A stretch of DNA of 21,429 nt. It comes from Bog-756 sp963977795 (GTDB taxonomy: Bacteria > Actinomycetota > Acidimicrobiia > Acidimicrobiales > RAAP-2). Under the pieces are notes generated by a model. It worked only from the letters and a program-made list of their open reading frames with translations. It was not told the DNA's origin and ran no database searches. The stretch lies in contig CAXBRB010000016.1 in the NCBI GenBank assembly GCA_963977795.1, forward strand, positions 1 through 21,429, written 5' to 3'. The position numbers were made by a program, and so were the translations under genes. Below are positions 15,407-21,429 of this stretch, in pieces; the first letter of the stretch is position 1; every line of letters begins with the position of its first letter.

Positions 15407-16275
15407 CCGCCATTGCCCTGTGCTCGATCAAGGGCTCGCCCGGGGTCACCACGCTCGCCACCCTTCTGGCCGGCTCCTGGCCGAGGGAGTCGGGTCGACG
15501 GGCGATCGTGGTCGAGGCGGATCCGGCAGGCGGTGACATCGCCGGCCGGTTCGGCCTGGCAGCGGGAGTGGGCTGGCAGTCGGTGCGGTCGGCTGCTCGG
15601 CGTGCCGGCGCTTCGGTCTCGCTGGACGAGCACCTCCAGCGCCTGCCGGGCGGACTGGACGTCCTGGTCGCCGGACGTGGCAGCGACGTGCCGACCGCGG
15701 ACGATCCCGTGACGCTCCCTTTGTGGTCGACGGTGGACGACACGGTGAACATCCTGGACCTTGGCCGTGTCCGCCCTGGTTCCGAGGTCGATGGGTGGAT
15801 GACGGCGTGCCGGCTGACCCTCGTGGTCGCGCGCGGATCAGCCGCCGATCTCCTCCATCTTCGTGCGCATGGCGAGTGGTTGCGCACGGTGACCGGTGGA
15901 TCGGTGGCTGCCGTCGTCGTCGGGCGGACCCGTCCCCTCGACGAGGTGGCGAAGTTCACCGAAATCAGGGTGCTGGCCCACGTCCCCTCGGATCCGCGGG
16001 CGGCGGCGGTCGCCGGAGGGTCCGGCGGGCGGACCGGCCGACTGTTCGGTTCCGGCCTGTTGGCCGTGGCCTGCCACCTGGCATCCGAGCTCGACGCAGA
16101 GCTCGCGGGGTGCGCCGACTCCGCTCCACCGGCTGACCGGTCCAGTCATGGCCCGTCCGTCGCTGCGCACAGCCCCCGGACCACCGCCTCGACGGCTCCA
16201 CTCCGGATCCTTGCGCCTCAGGCATGGACCAGTGGTCGCAACGGGTATGCCGATGATGACCGGAGCGGTCGATGA
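15403..16275 (+). CDS. TadZ/CpaE-like MinD/ParA-family ATPase with degenerate P-loop
   Basis: A 290-residue protein of the MinD/ParA superfamily. It opens with a strand and a deviant Walker A: KGSPGVTT (10-17) stands where MinD has KGGVGKTT. The signature Lys10 is kept but the P-loop lysine is Val15. VVEADPAGGD (36-45) is the switch I-like strand, and NILDLGRV is a Walker B-like strand. The C-terminal 50 residues are Ser/Thr/Pro-rich and probably disordered. In Tad systems TadZ/CpaE places the assembly machine at the membrane or pole. Whether this protein hydrolyses ATP is doubtful. It is coupled on both sides by ATGA overlaps and sits directly before tadA, the usual TadZ place. Confidence 0.8.
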   Translation: MTAIALCSIKGSPGVTTLATLLAGSWPRESGRRAIVVEADPAGGDIAGRFGLAAGVGWQSVRSAARRAGASVSLDEHLQRLPGGLDVLVAGRGSDVPTADDPVTLPLWSTVDDTVNILDLGRVRPGSEVDGWMTACRLTLVVARGSAADLLHLRAHGEWLRTVTGGSVAAVVVGRTRPLDEVAKFTEIRVLAHVPSDPRAAAVAGGSGGRTGRLFGSGLLAVACHLASELDAELAGCADSAPPADRSSHGPSVAAHSPRTTASTAPLRILAPQAWTSGRNGYADDDRSGR

Positions 16276-17675
16276 TCGAGGACCTCGTCGATCGGATCCG
16301 CCAGCAGGTGGCAGAGGACCTGGCGAGCCCCGGCGCAGCGGGCCTCACCGGAGATGACCGTCGGGAGTATGCGCGCCAGCGCCTCTACGTCCACCTCGAT
16401 CGCACGGTGGGCGCTCCGCACTGGGAGCACGGGCCCGGCAGCGCCACCGACGGCCTGGATGTGGGGGCACGAGAGACAGCACGGCTCACGGTCGATGATG
16501 AGGAGCGCCTGGTGACGTCGGTGCTGGACGCACTGTTCGGGCTGGGCCGGCTCCAGCGGCTCATCGACGATCCGGACGTGGAGAACGTCGACGTCAACGG
16601 GTGTGACCGGCCGTGGGTCACGAGGGCCGACGGGTCGAAGCAGCTGGCATCGCCGGTGGCGGACGACGATGACGGACTCGTGGAGGTGATCCGGTCGGCG
16701 GCGGCCCGGTTCGGCCTCTCGGAGCGGCGCTTCGATGTCGGGCGCCCCGAGCTGGACCTCCAGCTCCCAGACGGGAGCCGGCTGTCCGCTGTGATGTCGG
16801 TGACCGGACGCCCGGCCATCTCGATCCGTCGCCATCGGTTCACCGACCTGGATCTCGACGACCTCGTTGCGCTGGGGGCGATGGATGTCGGGCTGCGCTC
16901 GCTGCTCGGGGCTGCCGTGCGAGCCCGGAAGAACATCATCGTCACCGGTGCCATGAATGCCGGAAAGACGACGATGCTGCGGGCCCTCGCCGCCGAGATC
17001 CACCCACGGGAGCGGATCGTGACCATCGAGCAGTCGTTCGAGCTCGGCCTCGACTCCCTCCCGCACCGTCATCCGGACCTCGTGGCCATGGAGGCCCGAC
17101 CGGCCAACACCGAGGGCGAGGGAAGGATCACCGTGGCTGATCTCGTCCGTCGTGCACTCCGGATGAACGCCGACCGGGTCATCGTCGGCGAGGTCCTCGG
17201 CGACGAGATCCTGCCCATGCTCAACGCCATGAGCCAGGGACGCTCGGGGTCGATGTGCACGATCCACGCCGAGTCGTCAGCCGGGGCGTTCCGTCGGATC
17301 GCCTCGTACGCTGCGCAGGCCCCGGAGCGGCTGTCACTGGAAGCCTCGAACCTGCTCGTCGCCGGTGCCGTCCACCTCGTCGTCCACCTGGACACCGAGA
17401 TGCACGACACGACAGATCCGGATCCGGCACGGCCGACGTGTGATGACCGGACCGGACCGTGCGCCTTCCCGGCCCGGCCGCGGCGTGCGCGGTTCGTGGC
17501 TTCCGTGCGCGAGGTGGTGGATGCCGAAGGGAGCCAGATCGTCTCCAACGAGATCTACCGACCGGGCCCCGACCGGCGGGCGCAGCCGTCTGCACCCTTG
17601 CGGCCGGAGACGGTGGACGAGCTGTGTCGCTTCGGGTATGACCCGGCGTCAACGGCCCCGGCGGTCGTGTGGTGA
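16272..17675 (+). CDS. tadA: TadA/CpaF-type secretion motor ATPase
   Basis: A 467-residue hexameric ATPase of the type II/IV secretion superfamily, which drives Flp pilus assembly at the inner face of the membrane. The N-domain (1-190) includes the CpaF-type segment with DPDVENVDVNG (100-110). The motor domain has Walker A GAMNAGKT (226-233), the Asp box TIEQSFEL with Glu253, Walker B VIVGEVLGDE (303-312) and the His box TIHAES (330-335, His332). All expected catalytic residues are present. The C-terminal 90 residues contain a Pro/Arg/Asp-rich insert (about 377-405). The ATG at 16272 overlaps the tadZ-like stop (ATGA). TadB starts at a GTGA overlap at its end. Confidence 0.95.
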   Translation: MIEDLVDRIRQQVAEDLASPGAAGLTGDDRREYARQRLYVHLDRTVGAPHWEHGPGSATDGLDVGARETARLTVDDEERLVTSVLDALFGLGRLQRLIDDPDVENVDVNGCDRPWVTRADGSKQLASPVADDDDGLVEVIRSAAARFGLSERRFDVGRPELDLQLPDGSRLSAVMSVTGRPAISIRRHRFTDLDLDDLVALGAMDVGLRSLLGAAVRARKNIIVTGAMNAGKTTMLRALAAEIHPRERIVTIEQSFELGLDSLPHRHPDLVAMEARPANTEGEGRITVADLVRRALRMNADRVIVGEVLGDEILPMLNAMSQGRSGSMCTIHAESSAGAFRRIASYAAQAPERLSLEASNLLVAGAVHLVVHLDTEMHDTTDPDPARPTCDDRTGPCAFPARPRRARFVASVREVVDAEGSQIVSNEIYRPGPDRRAQPSAPLRPETVDELCRFGYDPASTAPAVVW

Positions 17676-18541
17676 TCGGGAAGACGGCACTGGCAGCCGC
17701 GCTCGGTGCCGCCACCGCATGCGGCCTGCTGGCCGCTCTGGCGGCGTCGACCGGCCACCTCGGCAGCCGATCGGATGCTTCGCTCGGCGGGCGCAAGATC
17801 CGCGGCCACCTGCCACATCGCAGGTGGCGCCCGGCGGCGGCGGTGCCCCCGATGGCTGTCGGCCTGACTGCGTGGGCCGTCTCTGGCTGGCCCGCTGCGG
17901 CTCCGGTGGCGGCGGCAGCAGCGTGGGGGGTCCCTGAAGTCCTCCGTGCAACTCGTCGGACGGCGTCGGTCGACGTGCTCGAGGCCGTGGCGACGTGGAC
18001 GGAGATGCTGCACGGAACCCTGGCGGCGTCCGCGGGCCTCGGTCAGGCGCTGTTGGCGACTGCCGAGCTGGCTCCAGCGCCGATCCGAGGAGAGCTGAGC
18101 CAGCTGGCGCGTCGGATCCGTGCCGGAGGGCAACCCCGTGCCGCCCTGTTGGAGTTCGCCGCAGCAGTGGGCGATCCGTGCGCCGACCGCGTGGTGTGCG
18201 CCCTCCTGTTGGCGACCTCCGCCCGGGCGCAGCGGCTCGGCGACATGCTGGCTGCGCTGGCGGTCTCGACGCGCGAGGAGGTGGCCCTGCGGCTCCGGGT
18301 CGAGACCAGCCGTGCATCGGTGCGCAGCGGCATCCGCACGGTCGTCCTGTTCTCCCTGGCATTCGCTGGGCTCCTCGCCGTCACCGCCCGCTCCTACCTG
18401 GCTCCCTATGCCTCGCCTGGCGGGCAGGTCGTGCTTCTCGTCGTCGCCGGGCTCTACGCCGCCGGGATCTGGCTGATGGTGGTTCTGGCCCGCCCGCCGG
18501 CCGGGGTCCGCCTCCTCGGTGAGGAGGAGGTGGTCCGGTGA
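17672..18541 (+). CDS. tadB: TadB-like inner-membrane platform protein
   Basis: A 289-residue protein of the type II secretion GspF/TadB kind. It has an N-terminal membrane segment (about 4-26), a basic loop, a second hydrophobic stretch (about 58-90) and a cytoplasmic helical T2SSF domain (about 98-220) that includes EAVATWTEMLHGTLAASAGLGQAL. Two C-terminal membrane helices follow (about 227-245 and 256-278). TadB and TadC together form the platform on which TadA acts. The start is given as the GTG in the GTGA overlap at 17672; the GTG one codon earlier (17669) is equally possible. It ends in a GTGA overlap with tadC. Confidence 0.88.
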   Translation: MIGKTALAAALGAATACGLLAALAASTGHLGSRSDASLGGRKIRGHLPHRRWRPAAAVPPMAVGLTAWAVSGWPAAAPVAAAAAWGVPEVLRATRRTASVDVLEAVATWTEMLHGTLAASAGLGQALLATAELAPAPIRGELSQLARRIRAGGQPRAALLEFAAAVGDPCADRVVCALLLATSARAQRLGDMLAALAVSTREEVALRLRVETSRASVRSGIRTVVLFSLAFAGLLAVTARSYLAPYASPGGQVVLLVVAGLYAAGIWLMVVLARPPAGVRLLGEEEVVR

Positions 18542-19458
18542 CTGCCGTCGTGCTGCTCGGGCTGCTGGTCGGGATCGGCGTGGTCGGCGTGGTGCACGGG
18601 CTGCGCACACCGACCCCAACCCTGGCGACGGTGCTGACGGCTTGGCAGCGGACCGGAGGTTCGGCGCACCCTGACGGCCGTGCAGCACCAGATGAGGGGC
18701 GGGCCGGCCTCTGGGCGCTTGGACGTCGCCCCGCACGCGTCGTCGTCGAGAGCCGTTGGTCCGATCATCGGTGGATCCGACAGCTCGGTCAGGATCTGGC
18801 CGTCACCGGAAGGTCGCGGGACCTCGTGGCCGGACAGGTCGTGGTGGCGGCGGGTGCCGGCATCCTCGGTCCGCCGTTGCTGTGGCTGCTGCTCGTGGTC
18901 GCCGGGCAGTCGATGGCGGTCGGGATCGTCCTCGGGGCGATGCTCCTTCTCCCCTTGGCTGGCGCCGCACTCATCCTCGGTGCTCTCCATCAGGCGGCCG
19001 AGGAGGAGCGTCGCCATGTGCGCGCTGTGGTCGCATCGTTCGTCGATCTGGTGGTGATGGGCCTCGCCGGGGGCGTCGGCATCGACGGGGCGGTGCTGGC
19101 CGCGGCACAGGTGAGTCCGGCCAAGGCCGCCCGTCGGATGACTGCCGTCCTGGTGACCGCCCGGGAGTCGGGCAGCCCGTCGTGGGACGCCCTGTCGTCG
19201 CTGGGAACCGCCATCGGCGTGGTCGAGCTCGTGGACCTGGCCGGTGTCGTCCGTCTGGCGGGGACCGAGGGGACGCGCATCCGGCAGGCGCTCGAGTCGC
19301 GCAGCGCTGCCATGCGCCGCCACGCGCAGGCCGACGCCGAATCGGCGGCCAACACGGTCACCGAGCGGCTGTTCCTCCCGGGAGCGCTGCTCCTCGTCGG
19401 CTTCCTCGTCTTCCTCGGCTTCCCGGCTTTCCAGCGGATCCTCGGCGGGTTCGCATGA
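18538..19458 (+). CDS. tadC: TadC-like inner-membrane platform protein
   Basis: A 306-residue GspF-family protein. It has an N-terminal membrane helix (about 2-22), a central pair of membrane helices (about 98-147) and the T2SSF domain (about 155-270), with FVDLVVMGLAGGVGIDGAVLAAA and a Ser/Ala-rich helical stretch. A C-terminal membrane helix has the typical ending LFLPGALLLVGFLVFLGFP. The second half of this domain with a final FLGFPA is usual for TadC. The GTG start at 18538 overlaps tadB by 4 nt. It is the last gene before the only gap in the operon. Confidence 0.88.
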   Translation: MTAVVLLGLLVGIGVVGVVHGLRTPTPTLATVLTAWQRTGGSAHPDGRAAPDEGRAGLWALGRRPARVVVESRWSDHRWIRQLGQDLAVTGRSRDLVAGQVVVAAGAGILGPPLLWLLLVVAGQSMAVGIVLGAMLLLPLAGAALILGALHQAAEEERRHVRAVVASFVDLVVMGLAGGVGIDGAVLAAAQVSPAKAARRMTAVLVTARESGSPSWDALSSLGTAIGVVELVDLAGVVRLAGTEGTRIRQALESRSAAMRRHAQADAESAANTVTERLFLPGALLLVGFLVFLGFPAFQRILGGFA

Positions 19459-19503
19459 GGTGGCCCCGTGCATCGTCCGCTGCGGCACGAGGTCGGGCGG
19501 GTT

Positions 19504-19531
19504 GCGCCGGGCCGCGTGCGACGTCCGGCGC
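19504..19531 (+). other. Strong stem-loop between tadC and the pilin gene
   Basis: GCGCCGGGC (19504-19512) pairs with GTCCGGCGC (19523-19531): 9 bp including one G-T pair, with a 10-nt loop. It lies 45 bp after tadC and about 80 bp before the pilin start. There is no T-run. It may be an attenuator, an mRNA processing site, or a block protecting the pilin message; this is inference. Confidence 0.5.
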
Positions 19532-19598
19532 GAGGAGCCGCCCCGACCGCGACACCACCGGCACACGACCTGACCATCAGGAGAATCACACGACCCAC

Positions 19599-19604
19599 AG
19601 GAGG
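19599..19604 (+). promoter_or_regulatory. Strong Shine-Dalgarno sequence of the pilin gene
   Basis: AGGAGG (followed by T) lies 7 nt before the ATG at 19612. It is the best ribosome-binding site in the window and fixes the start. The frame upstream is open but lacks pilin features. Confidence 0.85.
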
Positions 19605-19611
19605 TATCACC

Positions 19612-19806
19612 ATGTCCCCGTTCGAGATCATCATGCTCTGGGAGTACGCAAAGGAGCGTTGCCGGGTGGCTGGCGGATGGGACCAGTCCGGCTCGGTCGT
19701 GGAGAAGGTGATCCTCACTGCGATCTTCGCTGCGCTGGCGCTGGGAGTGGGCGCCATCATCGTGGCCAAGGTGACGGCCAAGGCCAACTCGATCAACCTG
19801 AACTGA
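19612..19806 (+). CDS. flp: Flp-like type IVb pilin
   Basis: A 64-residue protein with a 26-residue leader-like N-terminus (MSPFEIIMLWEYAKERC...), a short hydrophilic turn (WDQSGSVVEK), one hydrophobic helix (about 34-54) ending in VGAIIVAK, and a short tail KANSINLN. Size, single helix and position between tadC and tadE genes fit the major Flp pilin subunit. The usual G-x4-E processing motif is altered: Gly and Glu are one residue closer together (SGSVVE), and the Tyr after Glu is Lys. The strong Shine-Dalgarno and the stem-loop upstream suggest high separate expression. Without the usual cleavage sequence, an alternative is a non-processed small membrane protein. Confidence 0.7.
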   Translation: MSPFEIIMLWEYAKERCRVAGGWDQSGSVVEKVILTAIFAALALGVGAIIVAKVTAKANSINLN

Positions 19807-20216
19807 CCTGGCGGTCCTGGCGGTCCTGGCGGTCCGGACGGTCCTGGTCGGACAGCGGCACAGCGCTCGTGGAGACGGTGCTCCTGGTCCCTGTCGCCAT
19901 GTTCCTGGTCCTGGTGGCCATCCAGGCGGCACTGTGGATGCACGCCGATCAGGTCGCTCAACTTGCCGCATCGGAAGGGGACAGGGTGGCGCGGTCGATG
20001 GGCGGCGGCGCCGCGGCCGGGGTCTCCCGGGCCCAGGAGGTCCTCCGGGCACCGGGTTCCGGAGTCAGTGCCCCAGTTGTGACCACGGCGGTCCTGCCCG
20101 GGGACGCCATCGTCGTCCGGGTGTCCGCCCGGGTCCCGACGATCGTGCCGGGCCTCGCCCTCACGGTCTCCGGCAGTGCCAACGGCACCATCCAGCAGTT
20201 CCGGAGCTCGGAGTGA
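19803..20216 (+). CDS. TadE-like pseudopilin, probable CTG start
   Basis: A protein of about 137 residues. The prepilin signal SDSG-TALVE has Gly at -1 and Glu at +5, followed by the hydrophobic helix TVLLVPVAMFLVLVAIQAA, then a TadE-type body with HADQVAQLAASEGDRVARSM. The leader is Trp-Arg-Ser-rich. In this frame no ATG, GTG or TTG lies between the pilin stop and the prepilin motif. The CTG at 19803 forms CTGA with the pilin stop, mirroring the ATGA/GTGA overlaps elsewhere in the operon, so it is the best start; an ATG well inside the pilin gene is the alternative. TadE proteins are minor pseudopilins needed for Flp pilus biogenesis. Confidence 0.8.
   Translation: MTWRSWRSWRSGRSWSDSGTALVETVLLVPVAMFLVLVAIQAALWMHADQVAQLAASEGDRVARSMGGGAAAGVSRAQEVLRAPGSGVSAPVVTTAVLPGDAIVVRVSARVPTIVPGLALTVSGSANGTIQQFRSSE
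19809..19844 (+). repeat. Tandem 9-nt repeat at the start of the TadE gene
   Basis: TGGCGGTCC occurs three times in tandem (19809-19835), then a fourth copy differs in its first codon (GGACGGTCC, 19836-19844). It encodes Trp-Arg-Ser repeats in the prepilin leader. Copy changes would keep the frame and vary leader length and charge. Confidence 0.85.
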
Positions 20217-20632
20217 GACGGGCCCGGCGCAGCGAGTGCGGGTTGGCCACAGTGGAGATGGTCGTCCTGACGCCGGTCGTGCTGCTGGTCGTCCTGGTGG
20301 CGCTCGTCTTCGGTCGTGTGGTGCAGGCGCGTCAGCAGGTCGTGGAGGCCGCTCGAGCGGGGGCGGAGGCGGCGGCGGTGCTGCCCACCGTCCAGACGGC
20401 CCAGTGGGTCGGATCGATGAACGTGGTCATCAACCTGGTCGACCGCACGCACACCTGTGCTCGCGTGTCGACCGTCATCGACACCGCCGCATTCGTCCCG
20501 GGTGGCCAGGCCGTCGTGCACGTGGCCTGCCTCGTCCTGCTGTCCGACCTCGCCTTCCCCGGCCTCCCGGGAGCGACGGTGGTCTCGGCCACTGCGGTGG
20601 CGCCGCTCGATCCCTACCGGTCGGTCGGATGA
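20213..20632 (+). CDS. Second TadE-like pseudopilin
   Basis: A 139-residue protein with a short basic leader (VRRARRSECG), the prepilin signal CG-LATVE (Gly -1, Glu +5), and a hydrophobic helix VVLTPVVLLVVLVALVFG. It then has the TadE-type segment QARQQVVEAARAGAEAAAV and a beta-rich C-terminus with Cys residues in THTCARV and HVACLV that may pair outside the membrane. The GTG at 20213 is in a GTGA overlap with the preceding TadE gene, and the next gene starts in an ATGA overlap. Confidence 0.88.
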   Translation: MRRARRSECGLATVEMVVLTPVVLLVVLVALVFGRVVQARQQVVEAARAGAEAAAVLPTVQTAQWVGSMNVVINLVDRTHTCARVSTVIDTAAFVPGGQAVVHVACLVLLSDLAFPGLPGATVVSATAVAPLDPYRSVG

Positions 20633-21066
20633 CCCGCCGGCCCATGCTCCGGCACCGGTCGTGGGACGCCGACGGATCGCTTGCCGCAGTGGTGGTGCTG
20701 CTCCTCCCCATGTTCGGAGTCCTCATGGGCGTGGTGGTCGACGGCGGCGCCGCCTTCACGGCCCGTCAGGCGGCGGGCGTGGAGGCGGAGCAGGCGGCCC
20801 GGGCGGGTGCGGGGGCCGTGGACATGGCGCAGCTCCGCGCCGGTGTGGTCCAGGTCGATCCCGTGGCTGCGGTGGCGGCAGCCGAACGGGCCACCGTGGC
20901 GGCTGGCCACCCGGGCACCGCCTCGGTGGCCGGAGGTGTCGTCACCGTGCACGTCGAATACGCCGTGCCGACGGTGATCCTGGGCATGGTGGGGATCACG
21001 TCGCTCCACGTGCGTGCCACGGCGTCGGCGGTGGATGTCCATGGCGTGGCTGTGGGGCGGCCATGA
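20629..21066 (+). CDS. TadG-like pilus assembly protein (Tad domain family)
   Basis: A 145-residue protein with a basic leader (MTRRPMLRHRSW), DG-SLAAV and a hydrophobic helix VVVLLLPMFGVLMGVVVDGGAAF. The segment TARQAAGVEAEQAARAGAGAVD follows, as in the N-terminal region of TadG/TadE-like proteins (PF13400 type). Unlike the two TadE proteins it has no Glu at +5 after the Gly, so processing by prepilin peptidase is uncertain. It is much shorter than proteobacterial TadG, which has a large extra domain. ATGA overlaps at both ends. Confidence 0.78.
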   Translation: MTRRPMLRHRSWDADGSLAAVVVLLLPMFGVLMGVVVDGGAAFTARQAAGVEAEQAARAGAGAVDMAQLRAGVVQVDPVAAVAAAERATVAAGHPGTASVAGGVVTVHVEYAVPTVILGMVGITSLHVRATASAVDVHGVAVGRP

Positions 21067-21429
21067 GGTCGACGGTGGTGCCCCGCGAGTCCCGACGGCG
21101 TTCGCTGGCCGTCGGCGCCGGATCGTCCCTGATCCTGGCGGTCGTGGTGTTCCTCGTCCCGGTCTGGCTCGTGGGGAACGGGCTGGTTCCGCTCCGGAGC
21201 GTCCAAGTGAATACGGGTGGAGGTCTCCTGGGACCGTCGCCCGCCACGGTCGCCGTCCACCTGACGGTCCAGGCGGGCCTCATCGCTGCGTGGCTGTGTT
21301 GGGCATGGCTCGTGGTGTGCGTGGCGGTCGAGGTGCGCATGCGCCTCACCGGGCGCTCTACGGCTCGGACGTGGGGTGGTGGCGGCTTGCCCGTGCTGGC
21401 CGCGTTCCTCGTCAGCGGGGTGTTCGCCC
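21063..21429 (+). CDS. N-terminal fragment of a membrane protein, probably LysM/BTAD type of tad clusters
   Basis: The ATG at 21063 overlaps the preceding stop (ATGA), and the frame stays open to the window edge (122 codons). A basic N-terminus (residues 9-13) is followed by a membrane helix (about 15-36), a Gly/Pro-rich outer loop (about 37-58), a second helix (about 63-83) with LCWAWLVVCVAVEVRMRL, and a third hydrophobic stretch beginning near 108. Two helices closing with a V-E-V-R motif resemble the N-terminus of membrane-anchored LysM/BTAD regulator-like proteins at the end of actinobacterial tad operons. The diagnostic domains would lie beyond the window, so the call is tentative; the reading frame itself is well supported. 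Confidence 0.55.
   Translation, partial: MRSTVVPRESRRRSLAVGAGSSLILAVVVFLVPVWLVGNGLVPLRSVQVNTGGGLLGPSPATVAVHLTVQAGLIAAWLCWAWLVVCVAVEVRMRLTGRSTARTWGGGGLPVLAAFLVSGVFA

Overview
The window is a very GC-rich chromosomal stretch from an actinobacterium. Indications are heavy GC bias at third codon positions, many GTG starts, several apparently leaderless genes with a TANNNT box just before the start codon, an actinobacterial-type LexA box, and typical actinobacterial families: exonuclease/GIY-YIG fusion, DUF222-HNH protein, mycothiol-type maleylpyruvate-isomerase-like protein and an actinobacterial tad cluster. The class Acidimicrobiia is a reasonable guess but is inference only.

Left part (1 to about 12.9 kb): ordinary chromosomal genes in short units. 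An acyl-CoA dehydrogenase is followed 2 bp later by trpD. trpD converges on a DnaQ-like exonuclease/GIY-YIG/UVR repair protein whose promoter carries a near-perfect SOS (LexA) box. Divergent from it are a small zinc-ribbon protein and a thioredoxin-fold protein, which converge on a DUF222-HNH nuclease. A divergent gene encodes an exported protein with three DUF5666-like repeats, followed by a DUF503 protein and a leaderless DinB/MDMPI-fold protein. On the minus strand, ettA (ABC-F translation factor) is followed 8 bp later by an L-threonine aldolase. Then comes a leaderless multi-pass membrane protein of unknown function.

A 561-bp non-coding stretch (12927-13487), with a possible structured element and a promoter at its right end, separates this from the right part.

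Right part (13488 to the window edge): a compact Tad/Flp pilus operon, all on the plus strand. The order is secreted protein of unknown function, SAF/CpaB-like protein, TadZ/CpaE-like ATPase, TadA motor ATPase, TadB, TadC, Flp-like pilin, two TadE-like pseudopilins, a TadG-like protein, and the N-terminus of a probable membrane-anchored LysM/BTAD-type protein cut by the window end. Nearly every junction is a 4-nt ATGA/GTGA overlap. The exception is tadC-flp, where a 153-bp gap carries a 9-bp stem-loop and the strongest Shine-Dalgarno sequence seen, as expected if pilin must be made in excess.

The most interesting points are: the SOS box over the repair-gene promoter; the pilin's shifted processing site; the apparent CTG start of the first TadE inside a CTGA overlap, next to a 9-nt tandem repeat; the TadZ-like ATPase without its P-loop lysine; and stop codons that sit inside inverted repeats or are shared between convergent genes through a CTAG.
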